Of a stretch of 64,000 bases of DNA, positions 19,017 to 27,763 are shown in pieces; position 1 is the first letter of the stretch, and each line of letters begins with the position of its first letter. Location: contig NZ_PNLB01000023.1 in assembly GCF_013822795.1 (NCBI RefSeq), positions 1 to 64,000 on the forward strand. The letters are read 5' to 3'. The position numbers were made by a program, and so were the translations under genes. Under the pieces are notes generated by a model. It had not been told where the DNA came from. It did not search any database and saw only the letters and a list, made by a program, of their open reading frames with translations. The DNA is from Phenylobacterium sp. GTDB taxonomy: Bacteria; Pseudomonadota; Alphaproteobacteria; Caulobacterales; Caulobacteraceae.

Positions 19017-19871
19017 CTAGAAGGCTTTTGCAATCTCGACCCCCAGATCCAGCGCGGTGAAGCGGGACCGCTCGCGGTTGGAAAAGCGGTTCACGAACGC
19101 CGCCTCCCACGTCAGCGACACGCCCCGGCCCAGCTCACGCTCTGCGGTCAGCACCAGCGCGGCGGTCACGTCGTTGCGGTTGGCGTTCGCCCCGCTCGTG
19201 AAGTCGGAAAACGCCAGGTCGCCTTCGATCGTGATCTCGTGACCCAGCTGCGGCTGCGCCAAGGTGTGCCCGATCATCGCGGTGAGCCGCGTGCGGCGCA
19301 GCTCCGGCACGTCGGAATCCTGGTATTCGGCCGACACGTCGGCGTCGATCGCACCCAAGCGGGCGCTGTAGGTCAGATCAAAGATCTGCAGGTCGAAGTC
19401 GCGGTCGGAAAAGTCGTTCTCATAGGTTCCGACGTAGATGAACTCGGCCGTGAACGTTCCCGCGCCCAGCGGCCGCTCGGCGAAGACGAACGCCTCGGCC
19501 CGCCCCTCCCCCAGGTCGTCGTCATAGTCGCTGGAATAGTAGTCGCCATCGAGCATCGCGCCGCCGCCGACCTCCCAACCCCAGGCCGGAACAGGCGTGA
19601 CGCTCAATCCCAGCGCCGGCGTCACGTAGCCCGTTTCGATCGCGTCCCATCGGCTCGTCCCGGCGTTGGTCGTGAGCGTCCCGCCGACCGACGCATCGAA
19701 GGTCAGGGCCCGCCCGCGCGCCGCCTCGACGCTCGGCAGCTCGGACACGTCATGCGGCCGACGATGCAGGGCGTCGTCGATGTCGTAACGGGCGCTGGGG
19801 TCGCGTTCCTGGGCCTGGGCGCTCACAGCCACGCTGAGCGCCGCCACGGCGATGGCCGCCGCAAGGCGCAT
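19017..19871 (-). CDS. Outer-membrane beta-barrel-like protein in the arc operon
   Basis: A 284-residue exported protein. MRLAAAIAVAALSVAVSAQA is a signal peptide; the rest shows alternating aromatic/hydrophobic strands (TFTAEFIYVGTYEND; FDLTYSARLGAIDADVSAEY; VSLTWEAAFVNRFSN) and ends in Phe, as expected of an outer-membrane barrel. The ATG at 19871 lies five bases after the deiminase stop. I do not recognise the family. Its position suggests a channel for arginine or its products, which is inference. Confidence 0.78.
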   Translation of the reverse strand: MRLAAAIAVAALSVAVSAQAQERDPSARYDIDDALHRRPHDVSELPSVEAARGRALTFDASVGGTLTTNAGTSRWDAIETGYVTPALGLSVTPVPAWGWEVGGGAMLDGDYYSSDYDDDLGEGRAEAFVFAERPLGAGTFTAEFIYVGTYENDFSDRDFDLQIFDLTYSARLGAIDADVSAEYQDSDVPELRRTRLTAMIGHTLAQPQLGHEITIEGDLAFSDFTSGANANRNDVTAALVLTAERELGRGVSLTWEAAFVNRFSNRERSRFTALDLGVEIAKAF

Positions 19872-19876
19872 GAGCA

Positions 19877-21118
19877 CTAGAACTCCACCGCGTCGCGCTG
19901 CAGCGGGCACGTCATGCAGTGTCCGCCCCCGCGCCCACGCCCGAGCTCGGCCCCGGCGATCGTGATCACCTCGATCCCGGCCTTGCGCAGCAGGGTGTTG
20001 GTGTAGGTGTTGCGGTCATAGGCGTAGACCACCCCCGGCGAGGCGCAGACCAGGTTCGCGCCGCTGTCCCACTGGGTGCGCTCGCGCTGGTAGGCCGTGC
20101 CGCCGGTCTCCACGACCCTCATCGCCTTGACGCCCAAGGCCTCGCCGATGGTCTCGACCAGCGAGCCGCTGTCGCGCCGCAGGTCCAGCGTCCCGGCCTT
20201 GTCGCCCGGCCGATAGGAGTAGGCGTGAACCTGGTCGACGATGTCCGGATAGATCAGCAGGCAGTCGCGGTCGGCGAACGTCAGCACGGTGTCCAGGTGC
20301 ATGGCCGCGCGCAGCTTGGGCATGGCGGCCACGATCACCCGGCTCGCCGCGCCCTCCGCGAACAGCTTGTTGGCCAGCTGGCCGATCGCCTGGCGCGAGG
20401 TGCGCTCGCTCATGCCGATCAGCACATTGCCCTTGCCGATCGGCATGACGTCGCCGCCCTCGAGCGTCGCCAGCCCCCAGTCGGCGGTCGGATCGCCCCA
20501 CCACACCTTCACCTTGCCGGCGAAGTCGGGGTGGAACTTGTAGATCGCCGTGGTGAGGATCGTCTCCTCGTGCCGCGCCGGCCAGCAGAGCGGGTTGAGC
20601 GTCACCCCGCCATAGATCCAGCAGGTCGTGTCGCGCGTGTAGAGCGTGTTGGGCAGCGGCGGCAGCAGGTACTCGGCCACCCCGGCGGCGTCACGGATCA
20701 GCGGCAACATCGCGCCGCCGAGCTCGTCGGGAAACTCCTCGGTCGACAGTCCGCCGATCAGCACCTCGGCCAGCTCGCGGTCCGGCAGCCCGTCGAGATA
20801 GCTTCGCACCTCGCCGAGCAGTTCGACGCCGACCTGGTTGGCGACCACCTGGTTGTCGAGGATCCACGCGCGCCCCTCCGGCGTGCCGACCACCTCGGTC
20901 AGGAGATTGTGCATCTCCAACACCTCGATCCCCCGGTCGCGCATCTTCTGGGTGAAGTCGAAGTGGTCGCGCTTGGCGTTCTCGACCCACATCACGTCGT
21001 CGAACAGCAGGTCGTCGCAATTGCTGGGGGTGAGCCGCTGGTGGGCGCGGCCCGGCGCGCAGACCATGACCTTGCGCAGCTGGCCGACTTCGGAATGGAC
21101 GCCGTACTCGCCTGCCAT
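19877..21118 (-). CDS. arcA: Arginine deiminase
   Basis: A 413-residue enzyme hydrolysing L-arginine to citrulline and ammonia. Sequence shows [20 protein letters not shown] at the start, [17 protein letters not shown], the Asp/Glu block [32 protein letters not shown] and the catalytic-cysteine ending [17 protein letters not shown] (Cys401). ATG 21118 with GGAG seven bases upstream. It follows the antiporter by 22 bases. Ornithine carbamoyltransferase and carbamate kinase, which normally complete the pathway to ATP, are not in the window. Confidence 0.96.
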   Translation of the reverse strand: MAGEYGVHSEVGQLRKVMVCAPGRAHQRLTPSNCDDLLFDDVMWVENAKRDHFDFTQKMRDRGIEVLEMHNLLTEVVGTPEGRAWILDNQVVANQVGVELLGEVRSYLDGLPDRELAEVLIGGLSTEEFPDELGGAMLPLIRDAAGVAEYLLPPLPNTLYTRDTTCWIYGGVTLNPLCWPARHEETILTTAIYKFHPDFAGKVKVWWGDPTADWGLATLEGGDVMPIGKGNVLIGMSERTSRQAIGQLANKLFAEGAASRVIVAAMPKLRAAMHLDTVLTFADRDCLLIYPDIVDQVHAYSYRPGDKAGTLDLRRDSGSLVETIGEALGVKAMRVVETGGTAYQRERTQWDSGANLVCASPGVVYAYDRNTYTNTLLRKAGIEVITIAGAELGRGRGGGHCMTCPLQRDAVEF

Positions 21119-21140
21119 GGGATGTCTCCGTTCAGCGATT

Positions 21141-22562
21141 TCAGAGAGTGATCCGCCCCGACGCGAGGGCGTAGAGGCCGTACACGGCGCCGATGACCGC
21201 GATCGCCAGCAGCGCCCAGTCGAGGCCGCGGAAGACCCGCCGCCCCCGTTCGCGCCGGGCCCACAGGTAGAGCAGCGTGCCGGGCGCATAGAGCACCGCC
21301 GAGAGCAGCAGGAACTTCAGCCCGCCCGCCAGGATCATGAAGATCGTGTAGAGCGTCGCGATCCCCGCAAAGATCAGGTCGCGGTTGCGCTCCTGCGGCC
21401 GCGTCTCGTAGGTCAGCCGCCCACGCGCCAGCTTCAGGCCGTAGGCGGCCACCAGCATGTAGGGGATCAGCGACATCGCGCTGGTCAGGCTGAGCATCAG
21501 CGCGAAGGCGTCGCTTGACCAATAGGTGCTGATCACGAACAGCTGCACGACGGCGTTGGTCATCCAGAGCGCCGCGGCCGGGACCTGGTTCTTGTTCTCG
21601 GTCGCGAAGACCTTGGGCATGTCCTGGTTCTTGGCCGCGACGAACAGCACCTCGGCCGCGATCAACGACCAGGCCAGGTAGGCGCCCAGCACCGACACCA
21701 CCAGCCCGACGCTGACGAACACCGCGCCCCACGGCCCGACTACGGCCTCGAGCAGCGCGGCCATCGACGGCTGACGCATGTCGGCGATCTCGGCCCGCGG
21801 CAGGACGGCGAACGGCAGCATGGTGACCAGCACCATCAAGGCGGTCACGCCGATGAAGCCGATAATGGTCGCCGCCCCGACGTCCGAGCGCTTCTTCGCA
21901 TAACGCGAATAGACGCTGGCCCCCTCGATGCCGAGGAAGACGAAGACCGTGACCAGCATGGTCGCGCGCACCTGCTCGAACAGGCTCGTCTGCGGCATGC
22001 CCACGCCGCCCCAGAAGTTCTCGCGGAACATCCCCGCTCGGATCGAAAAGGCGAGGACGACGATGAAGACCAGGATCGGGACGATCTTGGCGACGGTGAC
22101 GATGGTGTTGACCAGCGCCGCGTTCTTCACGCCGCGCAGGATCATGAAGTGGAACAGCCAGATGCCGATCGACGCGACGATGATCGCCGTCACCGTGTTG
22201 CCGTCGCCGAACACCGGGAAGAACGCGCCCAGCGTGGCCTTGATCAGCACCCAGTAGGAGACGTTGCCGATGCAACTGCCGATCCAATAGCCGAACGCCG
22301 ACAGAAAGCCCGGATAGTCGCCGAACCCGGCCTTGGCGTAGGCGAACACCCCGGCATCGAGGTCGGGCTTGCGTTCGGCCAGGGCCTGGAAGACGCGGGC
22401 CAGCATGTACATGCCCCCGCCGGCGATCACCCAGGTGATCAGCACGCCGACCGGACCCGAGGCCGCGCCGAAGGTGCGCGGGAGCGAGAAGATGCCGGCC
22501 CCGACCATCGAGCCGACCACCATCGCGGTCAGCGCCGGCAGCGACAGCTTCTGTGAGGACAT
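21141..22562 (-). CDS. arcD: Arginine/ornithine antiporter-like APC transporter
   Basis: A 473-residue multi-helix APC antiporter, [20 protein letters not shown] then [12 protein letters not shown], with [20 protein letters not shown] and [19 protein letters not shown]. In the deiminase pathway it would exchange arginine for ornithine (or citrulline) across the inner membrane. First gene of the operon; ATG 22562. Upstream, a GGCGGCGCGCCGCC perfect palindrome at 22595-22608 may be an operator or only a GC-rich coincidence. No FNR/FixK TTGAT-N4-ATCAA box is visible. Confidence 0.9.
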   Translation of the reverse strand: MSSQKLSLPALTAMVVGSMVGAGIFSLPRTFGAASGPVGVLITWVIAGGGMYMLARVFQALAERKPDLDAGVFAYAKAGFGDYPGFLSAFGYWIGSCIGNVSYWVLIKATLGAFFPVFGDGNTVTAIIVASIGIWLFHFMILRGVKNAALVNTIVTVAKIVPILVFIVVLAFSIRAGMFRENFWGGVGMPQTSLFEQVRATMLVTVFVFLGIEGASVYSRYAKKRSDVGAATIIGFIGVTALMVLVTMLPFAVLPRAEIADMRQPSMAALLEAVVGPWGAVFVSVGLVVSVLGAYLAWSLIAAEVLFVAAKNQDMPKVFATENKNQVPAAALWMTNAVVQLFVISTYWSSDAFALMLSLTSAMSLIPYMLVAAYGLKLARGRLTYETRPQERNRDLIFAGIATLYTIFMILAGGLKFLLLSAVLYAPGTLLYLWARRERGRRVFRGLDWALLAIAVIGAVYGLYALASGRITL

Positions 22563-22717
22563 GGCCGGCCGACCCTTCCGGGCGCTCCGAAGTGGGCGGC
22601 GCGCCGCCGATGACGTTTCGTCTCCAGCGTCAGGGTCAGCTCCCGCGCTGCCCATCGGGCGTTAACCCCAACTCTGGTCCTGGGCGGGCCTGAGGTCGGC
22701 CAAGCTCCAGGTCTCGC

Positions 22718-23782
22718 TCAGGAGCGCTCTGGATTTTCGTCTCCATCACCCGACTTCGGCAGCGGATCGCCGTCGTTCGACATCAGAATTGCGGCCCATT
22801 TCAGATGCTTATACCCCGCCAGCTGATAGATCAGCGCCAGGGTCAAGGGGATCGCCAGGAACGCCCCCGGCAGCCCCCAGACGATGCTCCAGACCCCGAC
22901 CGCGATGAGGCCGGCGCAGGGGTCGATGTTCTGCTGCGACGCTTGCATCTTCGGCGCGATCAGATTGCCGACCACGAAGGCGATGGCCTGGATCCCCAGG
23001 AAGATCACCACACCGGGCATCGGCGACGGGAACTGAATCAGCGCGAACAGCGCCGGCCCGACGCTGCCGACCGCGACGCCGAGAAACGGAATGTAGGACA
23101 GCAGGAACAGCGCGACGGCCCAGAACAACCAATGGTCCAGCCCCACCGCGGCCATGACCAGCGCCGAGGCCACGCCGTTCATCACCCCAGTGATGGTCTG
23201 GATCCACAGGTACGATTCCACCCCGCGGATGGAGCGTTGCAGCACCTCGATCGGCCCATCGCCATGCGGTTCGGCCGCCAGGCGGATGCGGCGCGCGATC
23301 GTGTTGCGCATGGCCAGCAGGAACACCAGGAACAGCGCCGTCAGGACGAAGCCGGAAGTCAGGCCGCGAAGGCTGGTCAGCCCCCAGGACGCGACGAGCC
23401 GCAGATCCATGCCGCCGATCAGCCCTCCGACCGTGACCGGGTGCTCCATCCCGAACCGGTCGCTGCCCGCGACCAGCAAGCGGTCGAGACGCTGTTGCAG
23501 CAGCGGCGCCTCGCCGCCCAGCGCGGTCAGGCTCGGCAGCATGAACAGCCCCGCCAACAGCAGCAGCCCCAGCAACGCTACGCTGCAAAGGACCATGGCG
23601 ACCTGTTGGTTCACCCAGGGAAACAGCCTGACGACGACGCGGATGAAGGCCTCGATCAGGATCGCCATCACCACCGCGAAGGCGAACGGCCAGAGGATCG
23701 AGCGGAAGACGTACAGCAGCGCCACTGCGGCGGCGGTTCCGATCAGCGCCATCGCCATGCTGTCGTCCGGTCGACCTTGCAT
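22718..23782 (-). CDS. AI-2E family transporter (PerM/TqsA type)
   Basis: A 354-residue inner-membrane protein of about eight helices (LLYVFRSILWPFAFAVVMAI; LYNF-like loops; FLLSYIPFLGVAVGSVGPAL; GNLIAPKMQASQQNIDP), the pattern of the AI-2E permease family, whose members export diverse small molecules or, in some cases, sodium. No quorum-sensing gene is nearby, so an autoinducer role should not be assumed. Start ATG 23782; an in-frame ATG at 23758 is possible. Confidence 0.88.
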   Translation of the reverse strand: MQGRPDDSMAMALIGTAAAVALLYVFRSILWPFAFAVVMAILIEAFIRVVVRLFPWVNQQVAMVLCSVALLGLLLLAGLFMLPSLTALGGEAPLLQQRLDRLLVAGSDRFGMEHPVTVGGLIGGMDLRLVASWGLTSLRGLTSGFVLTALFLVFLLAMRNTIARRIRLAAEPHGDGPIEVLQRSIRGVESYLWIQTITGVMNGVASALVMAAVGLDHWLFWAVALFLLSYIPFLGVAVGSVGPALFALIQFPSPMPGVVIFLGIQAIAFVVGNLIAPKMQASQQNIDPCAGLIAVGVWSIVWGLPGAFLAIPLTLALIYQLAGYKHLKWAAILMSNDGDPLPKSGDGDENPERS

Positions 23783-23878
23783 GGCGGGCCCTTCCTGCCT
23801 GACAGGCCTATGCTCGTCGGCGGCGCTCCCGGCTGCAATCAGGCCGGCGCCTGAGTGGCCGCCGCCGGCCTCGGCGCA

Positions 23879-24163
23879 CTACGCGAACCATCGTGCCGGC
23901 AGTTGCCAGATCGCCTCGCACCACGCCATCGCGACGAGCAGATGCACGGCGACGAAGACCCAACCGGCCGTCCGCAGCCGGGAGACCGCCAGGCACGACA
24001 GCGCGATGTCCGTGAAGGCGTAGATCTGCTGAGCGCCGAACGGCGCGCGCCAGACCGCGAGCGTAACGATCGTCGCCACCACCGCCGCGACGATGATGAC
24101 GGCGCGGGTCGCCAGCAACAGCCGCCAATCGAACCTGCGCCGCGTGGCCCCGGTCTCGCTCAT
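23879..24163 (-). CDS. Small three-helix membrane protein coupled to ecotin
   Basis: A 94-residue protein with three predicted membrane helices (LLATRAVIIVAAVVATIVTL; FTDIALSCLAVSRL; WVFVAVHLLVAMAWCEAIW). Unknown family. Its ATG overlaps the ecotin stop codon (ATGA at 24160-24163), which makes it a translationally coupled partner of ecotin. Confidence 0.68.
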   Translation of the reverse strand: MSETGATRRRFDWRLLLATRAVIIVAAVVATIVTLAVWRAPFGAQQIYAFTDIALSCLAVSRLRTAGWVFVAVHLLVAMAWCEAIWQLPARWFA

Positions 24164-24669
24164 CGCGCCACGACCTCAGCGCCCGCGCGCCAGATGCGGT
24201 AGCGGACCTCGACGTCCGTCGGTGCGAAGACGACCAGCGGAAGGCGGCTGTTGTAGCGCAGCAACGGCTCCTCGGCGCTACGGACGAACTGTTGGCTGCG
24301 GGCCTTGGTCGGACAGGCCATCATGGTGCTGGCGGGCGGGCCGACATTGGTGACCACATAGTAGTTGTAGCCCCACCCCTCCGCCGTGCGCTCGTCGATC
24401 CGGGCGGAGAAGACCTGGCGGTTGCAGTCCACCCACATGGTGCGGCCGATGATCAGGCCCACCCTCAACCCGTTCTCGTCACGCTCGGGCGGAAGGCGGA
24501 TGACCCGGCGCACCTGACCAGGCCCGGCCTGTGGAAACGCCTTTAGTTCGTCCCGTGGCGGTCGCGGCCCCGACTGGGCTGAAGCCTCGCCTGCGCACAG
24601 CGCCACGGCGCCGACGCCAAGCGCTAGTCGCCATCCGATGCCTGACCGCGTGACGCTTGCTCGTATCAT
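24160..24669 (-). CDS. eco: Ecotin-like periplasmic serine protease inhibitor
   Basis: A 169-residue protein. MIRASVTRSGIGWRLALGVG to GEASAQ is a signal peptide. The mature part follows E. coli ecotin closely: AFPQAGPGQVRRVIRLPPERD, LIIGRTMWVDCNRQ, EGWGYNYYVVTNVG and the reactive loop PPASTMMACP, keeping the P1 methionine, the Cys pair and the C-terminal LPLVVFAPTDVEVRYRIW that forms the dimer arm. It would inhibit trypsin/chymotrypsin/elastase-fold proteases as a dimer in the periplasm. ATG 24669 with an AGGAGG site. Known roles in other bacteria are protection from host or predator proteases. Confidence 0.95.
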   Translation of the reverse strand: MIRASVTRSGIGWRLALGVGAVALCAGEASAQSGPRPPRDELKAFPQAGPGQVRRVIRLPPERDENGLRVGLIIGRTMWVDCNRQVFSARIDERTAEGWGYNYYVVTNVGPPASTMMACPTKARSQQFVRSAEEPLLRYNSRLPLVVFAPTDVEVRYRIWRAGAEVVAR

Positions 24670-24856
24670 GGCCAGTCCTCCTCGAACGAAGAACCATATG
24701 ACCTGCGCCGCTGTTGCCCACCGGGGGTGGTGGCCCCAGACCGGTTCGGGATTCGACCGGATGGCGTCGGGCGTCCGCCTGCGGTCCAATTAGGCGGGGA
24801 TAACCAGCGCCGCAATCGTTAGACTCGGCCTCAGCTCGTCGTGGAGACGCGCCGAA

Positions 24857-25318
24857 ATGACCAAGATTCAATACCTTACCCTGCCTCTCTTCGCGTCCGC
24901 CGCACTGCTCGGCGCCTGCACGCCGCAGCCCTCGCCCAACAGCTACAGCCGCACGGAGACGATGCGCCCGCAGAGCGTCGAGCTCGGCACGCTGCAGAAC
25001 ATTCGACCGGTCAACATCCGGCCGGGCGAGACCCGCCTGGGCATGGGTACAGGCGCGATCCTCGGCGGCATCGCCGGCAGCCAGATCGGCGGCGGGACGG
25101 CGGCGAACGTCGCCGGCGGCGTCGCCGGCGCCGTCGCGGGCGGCGCCCTGGGCAGCGCGCTGCAGGGTTCGCAGAACACCCCCGGCCTGGAACTCACCGT
25201 CCAGCTCGATTCCGGCAGCACGATCGCCATCGTCCAGCCCGGCGGGCCGAACGACTTCCGGGTCGGCGATCGTGTGCGGGTCGTCGGCAACGGCGAGAAC
25301 ACCCGCGTCAGCCGCTGA
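24857..25318 (+). CDS. Glycine-zipper outer-membrane lipoprotein (SlyB/PcpY-like)
   Basis: A 153-residue lipoprotein. The leader MTKIQYLTLPLFASAALLGA ends in a lipobox (LLGAC, Cys21). Residues about 62-105 are a glycine zipper (GTGAILGGIAGSQIGGGTAA; AGAVAGGALGSALQG), followed by a small beta domain with LTVQLDSGSTIAIVQPGG and DFRVGDRVRVVGNGENTRVS, the layout of the SlyB/Pcp family that stabilises outer-membrane lipid. Single gene, divergent from ecotin. Confidence 0.9.
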   Translation: MTKIQYLTLPLFASAALLGACTPQPSPNSYSRTETMRPQSVELGTLQNIRPVNIRPGETRLGMGTGAILGGIAGSQIGGGTAANVAGGVAGAVAGGALGSALQGSQNTPGLELTVQLDSGSTIAIVQPGGPNDFRVGDRVRVVGNGENTRVSR

Positions 25319-25339
25319 CCCGCCGCCCTCAGCCGCCGG

Positions 25340-27619
25340 TCAGACGAACACGAAGTCCTGCGCGGTCAGGCTGCTCATCGAAACGCCGGCCAGCACGATG
25401 GTCTGAGCGCCGAGGCTGATGACGGTGTCGGCGCCGACCATGGCCATCTTCGAGCCCAGGGCCTGGAAGTTGGCGGCTTGGGTGGTCGACAGCACGATGA
25501 GGTCGCCCTCGGCGCGGCTGAAGTCCGTGACCACATCGCGCCCGCCGCCGGCCTGGAAGAAGAACAGATCCGCCCCTGCGCCGCCGGTCAGCACGTCATC
25601 GCCCAGGTCGCCGGAGAGGAGATCCTTCCCCTCGCCGCCCTGGATGGCGTCGTTCCCCTGGCCGCCCAGCAGGGTGTCGTCGCCGAGATCGCCGAGCAGC
25701 ACGTCGTCGCCGGCGTTGCCATGCACGAAGTCATTGCCCTGCCCGCCGGCGACGCTGTCGCGGCCGAGGTCGCCGAAGACGATGTCGTCGCCCTGGTTAC
25801 CGTGCAGGAAGTCGCTCCCCTGCCCGCCCATCACCGTGTCGGCGTCGAGGCTGCCAAGAATGTAGTCGTCGCCCTGGTTGCCGTGCAGCAGGTCGGTGTG
25901 CTCGCCGCCATAGATCCGGTCGTCGCCGCCGCCGCCGGACACCCTGGCCGGGGCCAGGCCGTCAGTCTGGATGAAGTTGGCGGTCGCATCGCCCGTGTAA
26001 ATCGTCACTGTCGGCGTCACCTCGATGGTGACGGCCGGCGGTTGGGGTTCGTGCTCGGGAACGACCGGTGCATTGATGGTCACCGAAAGGCCGCCGCTCG
26101 CCGTCGAGACGTTGCCCGCCGCGTCGAACGCCTTGGCCGTAATCGTGTGGGTCCCGACCGACAGCGTCGAGGACGTGATCGACCAGATCCCGCCCGTGGC
26201 CACCGTCGAGCCCAGCACCGTCGTGCCGTCGGTGTCGTACAGCCGCACCGTGGAGCCGGCCTCCGCCGCGCCGGTGAAGGTCGGTGTCTTGACCGTGGTG
26301 ATGTCGTCCACGTCGGACGTCCCGTCGTCGGACGCCCCATCCAGGTCAGGCGTCGACGGCGTCGCCGGAACGAGCGTGTCGTAGCTCAGCGACGGCGACA
26401 CGCCCGCGCCGCCGCCGTTGCCGGCCAGATCGGTGTAACTGCTCGCCAAGACCGTGACGCTGCCCGTGCCGGCGTTGACACTGGCGGTCGGCGTGAAGGC
26501 CGCGGAGTAGACGAGGCCGCTGCCCGAAAGGCCGGACAAGGTTCCGCCGCTCACCACGATGTCGCCTGCAGTGAAGTCCGAGACCGCCTCGCTAAAGGTG
26601 AAGCTGATCGTCGCGCTCTCCCCCGCCTTCAGGGTGGAGGCGCTGCTGGTGATCGCCACCGTCGGCGCGGCCGTATCGATCGTGACCGCGAGCCCGGAAC
26701 TGGCGGCCGAGACATTGCCCGCGGCGTCGGTCGTCTTGGCGGTGATGGTGTGCGTCCCCTGGCTCAGCGCCACGCTGGTGATCGACCAGTTTCCGCCCGT
26801 GGCGACAGCCGATCCCAGCACCGTCGTCCCGTCGGTGTCGTAGAGCGTCACCGTCGAGCCGGACTCGGCCGTCCCGGTGAAGGTCGGCGTGGTGTCATTG
26901 GTGATGTTGTCGGTGCTGGACGCTCCGGCGTCGCTCCCAGACGTCATGTCCGGCGCCGACGGCGCTGCCGGCGCGCTGGTGTCGATCGTCACGTTCAGCC
27001 CGGTCGAAAGCGGGCTGGCGGTGCTGGAACCGTCGACCTGCAGGACCTTCAGCGTATGGGATCCCTGGCTCAGCGCGCTCGAGGTGATGCTCCACGCGCC
27101 GCCGCTGTCGGCCGTGGTCGTCCCCAGCAGCGTCGTCCCGTCGGTGTCGTAGAGCTTTACGGTGTTGTTCGCGCCGGCGATCCCGCTGACCGTCGGCGTC
27201 GTGTCGTTGGTGATCCGGTCGCCGAGAACCCCGCTGTCGCTGCCGGCGTCCAGCGTCGGCGCAGCCGGCGCCGACGGACCTGGCCGCCCCATAACGACGA
27301 CCACCGAGTGGCTGAAGCTCGCGGCGTCCGCCCCGTCGAGACCCTGGATGGCCAGGGCGTCATTGCCAACGGTCGGGTCTGTATAGTCGAAATCGACGAT
27401 ATCGCCGGCGAGCAGGACGACCCCGAAAAAGCCGACCTTCACCGCCTGCGCATCAGCGTCGGCGACGACGCTGGTGACGGTGACGTCCGTTCCATTGACT
27501 TGCATCCGGAACGCCGACGCATTCGGCAAGGCGGCGCCGTCAATCGGCACATCGAACTTAAGCGTTACGAACGACTCGCTGATGTAGCCATTCGCACTCG
27601 AATACGCGGGTTGCGGCAC
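25340..27619 (-). CDS. Secreted RTX protein with SWM and Ig-like repeats
   Basis: A 759-residue calcium-binding secreted protein. It opens with a SwmB-type domain (SESFVTLKFDVPIDG; VNGTDVTVTSVVADADAQAV; FDYTDP), then Ig-like modules (APAAPTLDAGSDSG; GTTLLGTTTADSGGAWSITS; three near copies plus a Big_12/13-like TVAITSSASTLKAGESATIS), then about ten GGxGxDxLx nonapeptides (residues roughly 570-680), and ends DFVFV, a type I secretion signal pattern. It has no N-terminal signal peptide, as expected. The start is taken as GTG 27619, which has GGAG six bases upstream; GTG 27631 is the alternative. No type I exporter is in the window. Likely a surface adhesin or matrix protein. Confidence 0.88.
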   Translation of the reverse strand: MPQPAYSSANGYISESFVTLKFDVPIDGAALPNASAFRMQVNGTDVTVTSVVADADAQAVKVGFFGVVLLAGDIVDFDYTDPTVGNDALAIQGLDGADAASFSHSVVVVMGRPGPSAPAAPTLDAGSDSGVLGDRITNDTTPTVSGIAGANNTVKLYDTDGTTLLGTTTADSGGAWSITSSALSQGSHTLKVLQVDGSSTASPLSTGLNVTIDTSAPAAPSAPDMTSGSDAGASSTDNITNDTTPTFTGTAESGSTVTLYDTDGTTVLGSAVATGGNWSITSVALSQGTHTITAKTTDAAGNVSAASSGLAVTIDTAAPTVAITSSASTLKAGESATISFTFSEAVSDFTAGDIVVSGGTLSGLSGSGLVYSAAFTPTASVNAGTGSVTVLASSYTDLAGNGGGAGVSPSLSYDTLVPATPSTPDLDGASDDGTSDVDDITTVKTPTFTGAAEAGSTVRLYDTDGTTVLGSTVATGGIWSITSSTLSVGTHTITAKAFDAAGNVSTASGGLSVTINAPVVPEHEPQPPAVTIEVTPTVTIYTGDATANFIQTDGLAPARVSGGGGDDRIYGGEHTDLLHGNQGDDYILGSLDADTVMGGQGSDFLHGNQGDDIVFGDLGRDSVAGGQGNDFVHGNAGDDVLLGDLGDDTLLGGQGNDAIQGGEGKDLLSGDLGDDVLTGGAGADLFFFQAGGGRDVVTDFSRAEGDLIVLSTTQAANFQALGSKMAMVGADTVISLGAQTIVLAGVSMSSLTAQDFVFV

Positions 27620-27763
27620 CGAACACTCCACTCAAAACTTACAAACTCAGACTCTCGATCCGACCTCGCACGGGGAGGTTAAGAGCTTCGGAATCTTCCC
27701 TCGGAGATTGCGCCGCCCCCCGGTTTGCACGACCCTGAGGCGCGCCATCCGGGGGACGCTGAT

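Noticed and set aside
22563..22717. Search for an anaerobic FNR/FixK box before the arc operon
   Set aside because: No TTGAT-N4-ATCAA match found by eye; only a GC-rich 14-bp palindrome.
22809..23588. 259-residue minus frame inside the AI-2E permease gene
   Set aside because: Alternate frame of a GC-rich gene; composition dominated by Arg, Ala and Gly with no motif.
25478..27682. 734-residue plus-strand open frame opposite the RTX gene
   Set aside because: Antisense shadow of repetitive DNA; no family, no RBS, and the minus-strand frame has clear SWM/Ig/RTX motifs.
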